Source: Streptomyces sp. NBC_00250 (GTDB lineage: Bacteria > Actinomycetota > Actinomycetes > Streptomycetales > Streptomycetaceae). Taken from it: DNA of 64,000 nt. The notes under the pieces were generated by a model. That model ran no database searches. It was not told the origin of the DNA and saw nothing but the letters and a program-made list of their open reading frames with translations. Location of the stretch: the NCBI RefSeq assembly GCF_036192275.1, contig NZ_CP108088.1, positions 3,597,501-3,661,500 on the forward strand. Direction: 5' to 3'. Each line of letters begins with the position of its first letter. The first letter of the stretch is position 1. Shown one piece after another: positions 58,987-64,000 of the stretch. Made by a program: the position numbers and the translations under genes.

Positions 58987-60575
58987 CGGGCCTCGTCCTC
59001 CGGGCCGTCGGTGCCCTCAGGGCTCTCATCGTGCTCAAGGTGACCGGCGGCGGCGCCGGTCATGGCCGAGCCCAGTTCCTCCGGGGTGACCGTCGCCGGG
59101 TCGGCGTCCGCGACGAGCCGCCCGCGGTACATCACGCGCAGGGTGTCGGAGAGGCCGATCAGCTCGTCCAGGTCGGCGGAGATCAGCAGGACCGCAAGGC
59201 CGCCACGGCGCGCTTCGCGGATCTGGTCCCAGATCTGCGCCTGCGCGCCGACGTCCACGCCCCGGGTGGGGTGTGCGGCGATCAGCAGCTTGGGGTCGTG
59301 GCTCATCTCGCGGCCGACGATCAGCTTCTGCTGGTTCCCGCCGGAGAGGGAGGCCGCGGTGACGTCGATACCGGGGGTACGGACGTCGTAGTCGCGGACG
59401 ATCCGCTCCGTGTCCTTGCGGGCGGCCTTGATGTCGAGGATGGCGCCCTTGGAGTTGGGCTTCTCGGTGACATGGCCGAGGATGCGGTTCTCCCAGAGGG
59501 GGGCCTCCAGGAGCAGCCCGTGCCGGTGGCGGTCCTCGGGGATGCAGCCGATGCCGTCCTCGCGCCGCTTGCGCGTCGGCGCGGCGGAGATGTCGGCGCC
59601 GTCCAGGGTCACCACACCGCGGTCGGCGTTGCGCATGCCCATGATCGTGTCGACGAGTTCGGACTGGCCGTTGCCCTCGACGCCGGCGATGCCGAGCACC
59701 TCACCCTTGTGGATGGTGAAGGTGATGCCGCCGAGGACCGCGCGGACCACGCCGTCGGGGTCGACGGCGCTCAGCGACAGGTCCTGGACCGTCAGCATCG
59801 GCACGTCGGTCACCGTGGACTCGCGGGTCTCCGGGGAGGGCAGCTCGGCCCCGACCATCAGCTCGGCGAGCTGCTTGGTGGTGGTCTGCTTCGGGTCGGC
59901 GGTGCCGACCGTGGTGCCGCGCCGGATGACGGTGATCTCGTCGGCGACGGACAGCACCTCGCCCAGCTTGTGCGAGATGAAGATGACCGTGAGGCCCTCG
60001 GCCTTGAGCTCGCGCAGGTTGTCGAAGAGCGCGTCGACCTCCTGCGGGACGAGCACGGCGGTCGGCTCGTCGAGGATCAGGGTGCGGGCACCGCGGTAGA
60101 GGACCTTGAGGATCTCCACGCGCTGGCGGTCGGCCACACCGAGGTCCTCCATGAGGGCGTTCGGGCGGATGCCGAGGCCGTACGCGTCGGAGATCTCCTT
60201 GATCTTGGCGCGGGCCCTGTCACCGATGCCGTACAGCTTCTCGGAGCCGAGAACGACGTTCTCGAGGACGGTGAGGTTGTCCGCGAGCATGAAGTGCTGG
60301 TGCACCATGCCGACACCGCGGGCGATGGCGTCTCCGGGGTTGTGGAACGTCACCAGCTCGCCGTCGACCGTGATGGTGCCCTCGTCCGGCTTCTGCATGC
60401 CGTAGAGGATCTTCATCAGGGTCGACTTGCCCGCGCCGTTCTCGCCCACGAGGGCGTGCACGGTGCCGCGGCGCACGGTGATGTCGATGTCGTGGTTGGC
60501 CACGACTCCTGGGAAACGCTTGGTGATGCCGCGGAGTTCTACGGCGTTGGGACTGCTGGGGCTGGAGGCTTTGAT
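58983..60575 (-). CDS. nucleoside ABC transporter ATP-binding protein (two ATPase domains); possible AUC start
   Basis: 530 residues if read from ATC at 60575. Two nucleotide-binding domains: the first with GENGAGKSTLMKILYGM and EILKVLYRGARTLILDEPTAVL, the second with IAGVEGNGQSELVDTIMGM and LSGGNQQKLIVGREMSHDPKLLIAAHPTRGVDVG. No ATG/GTG/TTG in frame precedes the GTG at 60503. But that GTG would remove the conserved first strand AVELRGITKRFPGVVAN, which is encoded upstream. AGGAG lies 8 bases before ATC AAA GCC. I therefore place the start at that ATC; automated calls will start at 60503. Confidence 0.85.
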   Translation of the reverse strand: MKASSPSSPNAVELRGITKRFPGVVANHDIDITVRRGTVHALVGENGAGKSTLMKILYGMQKPDEGTITVDGELVTFHNPGDAIARGVGMVHQHFMLADNLTVLENVVLGSEKLYGIGDRARAKIKEISDAYGLGIRPNALMEDLGVADRQRVEILKVLYRGARTLILDEPTAVLVPQEVDALFDNLRELKAEGLTVIFISHKLGEVLSVADEITVIRRGTTVGTADPKQTTTKQLAELMVGAELPSPETRESTVTDVPMLTVQDLSLSAVDPDGVVRAVLGGITFTIHKGEVLGIAGVEGNGQSELVDTIMGMRNADRGVVTLDGADISAAPTRKRREDGIGCIPEDRHRHGLLLEAPLWENRILGHVTEKPNSKGAILDIKAARKDTERIVRDYDVRTPGIDVTAASLSGGNQQKLIVGREMSHDPKLLIAAHPTRGVDVGAQAQIWDQIREARRGGLAVLLISADLDELIGLSDTLRVMYRGRLVADADPATVTPEELGSAMTGAAAGHLEHDESPEGTDGPEDEAR

Positions 60576-60665
60576 GACGCACTCTCCTAGGCAGGGAGCG
60601 TGAGGAGGGGATGAGGCCGGTGCGCAGGCGCTGTCGGTGGCGAAAAATACCCTGTACGGCGCACG

Positions 60666-60677
60666 CTACGCGCGTAG
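60666..60677. promoter_or_regulatory. nucleoside-regulon operator, ABC operon copy
   Basis: CTACGCGCGTAG, extending to the 14-bp palindrome GCTACGCGCGTAGC, 91 bases upstream of the ABC operon start. A TTGAAC -35-like hexamer lies just upstream on the minus strand (60696-60691). Confidence 0.8.
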
Positions 60678-60720
60678 CTATTGGAAAATCGTTCAACTGC
60701 CCGCGGGCAGACGTGTGAAA

Positions 60721-60759
60721 GGGGCCCGGAGTGTCGGCCGAAGCCGCTCTCCGGGCCCC
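60721..60759 (-). terminator. terminator between bmp and ABC operon
   Basis: An 11-bp stem GGGGCCCGGAG (60721-60731) / CTCCGGGCCCC (60749-60759) with an inner GGC/GCC pairing, 13 bases past the bmp stop. Confidence 0.8.
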
Positions 60760-60772
60760 CCTCCGACGTGTG

Positions 60773-61813
60773 TCAGAGGGTCGTGTTGACCTTGATCTGA
60801 CCGTCGATGATCTTCTTCTTGGCCTCGTCGAGCTTGGCCTGGATGTCGGTGAGGTGGCCACCGGTGGTGGTCAGGGAGACACCGTTCTCAGCCAGCGAGT
60901 AGACGTGCGTGCCGGTCGCCGGCTTGCCGTCCTGGACGGACTTGATGAGCTCGAAGACACCGGTGTCGACGTTCTTGACCATCGAGGTCATGATCGAGCC
61001 GGCGTACTTGGACAGGGCCGGGTCCTTGGCCTGGTCCGAGTCGACACCGATCGCCCAGGTGCCCGGCTTGGCGGCGACGGCCTCGATGGCACCGGCACCC
61101 GAGCCGCCCGCGGCGGCGTAGATGACGTCGATGCCCTTGTCGAGCATGCCCTTGGCGGCGGCCTTGCCCTTGTCCGGGGCACCGAAGCCGGAGAAGTCCG
61201 TACCGGTGGAGAGGTACTGGATCGTGACCGAGGCGTCCGGGTTGGTGTCCTTGACACCCTGCTGGAAGCCGGCGGCGAACTTCTTGATCAGCGGGGTGTC
61301 GACACCGCCGATGAAGCCGATCTTGCCGTCCTTGGACTTGAGGGCGGCCGCGACACCGGCGAGGTACGAGCCCTGCTCCTCGGTGAAGACGATCGAGTCG
61401 ACGTTCTTCGCCTCGGAGACCGAGTCGACCAGGCCGAACGTGGTCTTCGGGAACTTGGCCGCGACCTTGTCGATCGCGTCCTTGTAGGCGAAGCCGACAC
61501 CGATGACCGGGTTGAAGCCGCCCTCGGCCAGGGAGGCGAGGCGCTGCTCGCGGTCGGCCGGGGTCTCACCGGTCTTGGCGGTGAGCTCCTTGGTCTCGAC
61601 ACCGAGGTCGGCCTTGGCCTTGTCGAGGCCGCGGGCGGCCGAGTCGTTGAAGGAGTTGTCGCCACGACCACCGACGTCGTAGGCCATACCGACCTTGATG
61701 GTGCCCGAGTCGGAGCCCGTGTCCTCGGTGGAGGACTCCCCGCAGGCGGTGGCAGTGAGAGCGAGAGCCGCAGTGACAGCACACGCGGCGGTGATCTTGG
61801 ATACCCGGCGCAC
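60773..61813 (-). CDS. BMP family nucleoside-binding lipoprotein
   Basis: A 346-residue lipoprotein. The signal ends at Cys24 (LTATAC-G), and the mature PnrA/Med-like binding domain shows IKVGMAYDVGGRGDNSFNDSAARGLDKAK, IGVGFAYKDAIDKVA, KIGFIGGVDTPLIKKFAAGFQQGVKDT, and DVIYAAAGGSGAGAIEA. It delivers purine or other nucleosides to the two permeases encoded downstream. It has its own promoter with a regulon site and its own terminator, which would allow the binding protein to be made in excess over the transporter. Confidence 0.93.
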   Translation of the reverse strand: MRRVSKITAACAVTAALALTATACGESSTEDTGSDSGTIKVGMAYDVGGRGDNSFNDSAARGLDKAKADLGVETKELTAKTGETPADREQRLASLAEGGFNPVIGVGFAYKDAIDKVAAKFPKTTFGLVDSVSEAKNVDSIVFTEEQGSYLAGVAAALKSKDGKIGFIGGVDTPLIKKFAAGFQQGVKDTNPDASVTIQYLSTGTDFSGFGAPDKGKAAAKGMLDKGIDVIYAAAGGSGAGAIEAVAAKPGTWAIGVDSDQAKDPALSKYAGSIMTSMVKNVDTGVFELIKSVQDGKPATGTHVYSLAENGVSLTTTGGHLTDIQAKLDEAKKKIIDGQIKVNTTL

Positions 61814-61873
61814 GAGGAGGTCCCTTCAAGACTGACCGAAAGCGCCTCTTGCGGCGCTGGTTTCGGGCGATCG

Positions 61874-61885
61874 TAACGCGCGTAG
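61874..61885. promoter_or_regulatory. nucleoside-regulon operator, bmp copy
   Basis: TAACGCGCGTAG, 10 of 12 matches to CTACGCGCGTAG, 61 bases before the bmp start on the minus strand. This is the weakest of the six copies. Confidence 0.65.
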
Positions 61886-62038
61886 ATGTCAGTTAAAGAC
61901 CCGTTCATGAGTCGTTACCGGATCGACGCGAACCATAGTCACGTTACGCGTCCACGCGTCGCGCACAAGTCGCAACCCCGTGTGACCCGCAAGGTTCGGG
62001 GGCCCGTTCCACCCTGGGAGCAACGGGATCGAAAGGCA

Positions 62039-62073
62039 CGAAGGGGGGCGCCGGAACCCGGCGCCCCCCTTCG
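62039..62073 (-). terminator. terminator after M20 amidohydrolase
   Basis: A perfect 16-bp stem CGAAGGGGGGCGCCGG (62039-62054) / CCGGCGCCCCCCTTCG (62058-62073), 14 bases past the stop. The remainder of 61886-62086 holds no supported gene. Confidence 0.92.
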
Positions 62074-62086
62074 TCCACACGGGCCG

Positions 62087-63310
62087 TCAGGCCCGGCCGG
62101 AGCCCGCGTCGAGCAGGGCGGCGGCGGTGAAGAGTTCCACCGCCGCCTCGATGCAGCGCTCGTCCACGTCGAAGTCGCCCGCGTGGAGGTCGCGGACGCG
62201 GGTGTCGCCGGGGGTGCGCACGCCGAGGCGGGCCATCGCGCCGGGTACGTGCTCCAGGTACCAGGAGAAGTCCTCGCCGCCGAGGCTCTGCTCGGTGTCC
62301 TCGATCGCGTACGGTCCGCGGCGGGCGGTCATCGCGGCCTGGAGGAGGTCGGTGACGGCCGGGTCGTTGACGACCGGGGGGACGCCCCGGACGTAGGTGA
62401 CGGTCGACTTGGCCCGGTGCAGGGTCGCGATCTCGTCGATGGCCGCGTGCACCAGGTCGGGCGCCTCCCGCCAGGTGGGCAGGTCGAGGCAGCGGACGGT
62501 GCCGGAGAGCTCGGCGTGCTGCGGGATGACGTTGCAGGCGTGGCCGGACTCGATGCGGCCCCAGGTGACCGAGAGTCCCGAGCGGGCGTCGACACGGCGG
62601 GACAGGACGGCGGGGACGTCGGTGGCCACCCGGGCGGCGGCGGTGACGAGGTCGGTGGTGAGGTGCGGGCGGGCGGTGTGGCCGCCGGGCCCGTCGAGGG
62701 TGACTTCGAGCCGGTCGCAGGCGGAGGTGATGGGGCCGGTGCGGAGCCCGATCTTCCCGGCGTCCACCCTGGGGTCGCAGTGGACGGCGATGATCCGGCC
62801 GACCCCGTCCAGGACGCCGGCCTCGACGGCGTCGGCGGCACCGCCTGGGAGGACCTCTTCGGCGGGCTGGAAGACGAGCCGTACGGCGGCGGGGAGGAGC
62901 CCCTGCCGGTCGAGCTCGGCGAGGACGAGTCCGGCGCCGAGGACGGTGGTGGTGTGGACGTCGTGTCCGCAGGCGTGGGCGCGGTTGGCCACGGTGGAGC
63001 GGTAGGCGACGGTCTTGGCGTCGGGGATGGGCAGCGCGTCGAGGTCGGCGCGGATCGCGAGCATGGGCCGACCGGGGTCCGGGGTGCCGATGTCACAGAT
63101 GAGTCCGGTGTTGCCCGGCAGGACCTTCGGCGCGAGGCCGGCCGCCTCCAGGCGGGCCTTGAGCGCTGCGGTCGTACGGAACTCCTGGTTCCCGAGCTCG
63201 GGGTGCATGTGCAAGTCCCTGCGGAACGCGATCAGTTCGACGCGCAGGGGTTCGGACAGCGTTCCGGGCAGGGTGGCGGAGCCTGGCTCACGGGACTTCA
63301 ACTGGTTCAC
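62087..63310 (-). CDS. M20 family metallo-amidohydrolase
   Basis: 407 residues. The M20D pattern is clear: FRRDLHMHPELGNQEF near the N terminus, ADLDALP, HACGHDVHTTTVLGAG (metal-binding Cys/His), FQPAEEVLPGGA (catalytic Glu) and a C-terminal GGEDFSWYLEHVPGAM. Relatives hydrolyse N-acyl or indole-acyl amino acids and aminobenzoyl-glutamate. The GTG start at 63310 has no ribosome site; TACCCT lies 7 bases upstream, so the message is leaderless. No operon partner. Confidence 0.92.
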   Translation of the reverse strand: MNQLKSREPGSATLPGTLSEPLRVELIAFRRDLHMHPELGNQEFRTTAALKARLEAAGLAPKVLPGNTGLICDIGTPDPGRPMLAIRADLDALPIPDAKTVAYRSTVANRAHACGHDVHTTTVLGAGLVLAELDRQGLLPAAVRLVFQPAEEVLPGGAADAVEAGVLDGVGRIIAVHCDPRVDAGKIGLRTGPITSACDRLEVTLDGPGGHTARPHLTTDLVTAAARVATDVPAVLSRRVDARSGLSVTWGRIESGHACNVIPQHAELSGTVRCLDLPTWREAPDLVHAAIDEIATLHRAKSTVTYVRGVPPVVNDPAVTDLLQAAMTARRGPYAIEDTEQSLGGEDFSWYLEHVPGAMARLGVRTPGDTRVRDLHAGDFDVDERCIEAAVELFTAAALLDAGSGRA

Positions 63311-63317
63311 CCTTTGA

Positions 63318-63323
63318 AGGGTA
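63318..63323 (-). promoter_or_regulatory. -10 box of leaderless M20 promoter
   Basis: On the minus strand TACCCT is followed by 7 bases and the GTG start of the amidohydrolase. Confidence 0.5.
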
Positions 63324-63426
63324 GGCCTCCGGAGAGGTCAACTGCCCGTTGATCACGAAAAGTTCAGCCCGTTAGGGGAAAGAATCTCGGTTTCTCAGGC
63401 ATGAAGGCCGTTCCATATGGGTACGC

Positions 63427-64000
63427 TCAGCCGAATTCGAGCCGATCGGTCTGGCTCGCCGCCCGTGACGTGAGCCGGTCGACCTCGTGGGCCGCCGTGC
63501 CCGCCACTCCGGACAGGAAGCCCTGGGCGCGCGGCGAGGCGGTCTCCCGCAGCCACTCGGGCGCGATCTCGCAGACCGCGACCTTCACCCCGGTCCCGGC
63601 GAGGGCCAGCGGCAGGGTGTGCACGACCGTGGACGGGAAGCTGACGACCGTACGGCCGATGGGGCCGCGCCGTGCGATCAGCTCCAGGGGCAGCTCGGGC
63701 CGGACCACCTGCAGACCCGTCTCGACCGCGATCCGGTGCAGCTTCTCGGCGCTCTCCCTGCGGTGCGCGAAGTAGCGGGTGGCACCGTGGGTGCGGGCGA
63801 GCTCCGCCACCACCCGGTCGTAGTGGTCGGCGTCGACCACCCCCGTCTCGACCAGCGAGGTGCCCACCAGGTCCGCGCCGCCGGTGAGCAGCGGCGGGCC
63901 GAAGCGGGTCCGGGTCCAGGCGTAGGAGTTCTCGGTGACCGTGATGCCCTCGGGGGCCTCGACCGGCAGCGAGGTGAAGATCTCGACCGTGCGGCCCCGG
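63427..64000 (-). CDS. alpha-2,8-polysialyltransferase-like protein (partial, C-terminal part)
   Basis: The frame is open to the right edge, so about 190 C-terminal residues are seen. They include TVTENSYAWTRTRFGPPLLTGGADLVGTSLVETGVVDADHY, TRYFAHRRESAEKLHRI, RPELPLELI and VVSFPSTVVHTLPLALAGTGVKV. The pattern (a receptor phosphate-like HRRES segment and SFPSTVVHTLPLAL) fits the POLYST glycosyltransferase family. In S. coelicolor this neighbourhood is linked to Kdn-containing teichulosonic acid, so a Kdn polymerase is plausible. Family assignment is moderate, substrate inference weak. Confidence 0.6.
   Translation of the reverse strand, partial: RGRTVEIFTSLPVEAPEGITVTENSYAWTRTRFGPPLLTGGADLVGTSLVETGVVDADHYDRVVAELARTHGATRYFAHRRESAEKLHRIAVETGLQVVRPELPLELIARRGPIGRTVVSFPSTVVHTLPLALAGTGVKVAVCEIAPEWLRETASPRAQGFLSGVAGTAAHEVDRLTSRAASQTDRLEFG

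Noticed and set aside
60220..60620. GTG start for the ABC ATPase at GTGCGTCATCAAAG
   Set aside because: That GTG is in a different frame and gives an Arg/Gln/His-rich sequence without ATPase motifs.
1..64000. Biosynthetic gene cluster, prophage, IS element or RNA genes
   Set aside because: No PKS/NRPS, terpene or RiPP core enzymes, phage structural genes, transposase, tRNA or rRNA signatures were seen; the transporters and regulators are ordinary chromosomal pairs.

Overview
The window is about 72% G+C, uses GTG starts freely and has almost no TTA codons. With AfsQ1/AfsQ2/SigQ, an acyl-CoA carboxylase set and class E/F sortase biology, it is clearly Streptomyces chromosome. From memory, the backbone order follows the S. 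coelicolor core around SCO4930 down to about SCO4880: cya, birA, pccB, accE, accA2, deoR, lpdA, deoD, pgm, deoC, afsQ, add, deoA and the nucleoside ABC transporter. Those locus numbers are recollection, not a search result. No tRNA, rRNA, integrase, transposase or CRISPR array was seen.

Layout. 1-10.9 kb: a partial enoyl-CoA hydratase, a class III nucleotide cyclase, biotin ligase, the acyl-CoA carboxylase genes pccB, accE and accA2, a divergent MFS/TetR pair, Maf and small membrane proteins. 10.9-17.2 kb: a DeoR regulator, an LpdA-type quinone reductase, a gamma-glutamylcyclotransferase-like protein, purine nucleoside phosphorylase and a phosphohexomutase. 17.3-28.5 kb: an unusual minus-strand cluster. 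It holds a complete Pst-type ABC transporter (pstC, pstA, pstS, pstB), two secreted proteins ending in LAXTG-type sorting signals, another solute-binding-like secreted protein, and a sortase-fold protein that has lost its catalytic His and Cys. 28.5-32.5 kb: a YegP-like protein, a PH-domain membrane protein, an intact class F sortase and a repeat-containing surface protein. 32.7-39.4 kb: deoC, two aldehyde dehydrogenase genes (the second lacks the catalytic half), and a TetR/FMN-reductase/MFS group. 39.5-45.4 kb: uridine kinase, sigQ-afsQ1-afsQ2-lipoprotein, VanZ, PspC and a small secreted protein. 45.5-54.7 kb: adenosine deaminase, a secreted repeat peptide, GNAT, a broken S66 peptidase, an alpha/beta hydrolase without a nucleophile, a LysR/MFS pair, an L,D-transpeptidase, an ECF sigma factor, STAS and HAD proteins. 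54.8-64 kb: deoA, cdd, two nucleoside permeases, the ATPase, the BMP lipoprotein, an M20 amidohydrolase and a partial polysialyltransferase-like gene.

Two systems stand out. First, a palindrome CTACGCGCGTAG, or a close variant, occurs six times. Each copy is upstream of a nucleoside gene or operon (deoD, deoC, add, deoA, the nucleoside ABC operon, bmp), which defines a dispersed nucleoside-salvage regulon whose repressor is not obvious here. Second, the Pst/LAXTG/degenerate-sortase cluster looks like a wall-displayed phosphate-type uptake system inserted between otherwise conserved genes. Many genes also start with no leader: a TANNNT -10 box sits 6 or 7 bases before the start codon.
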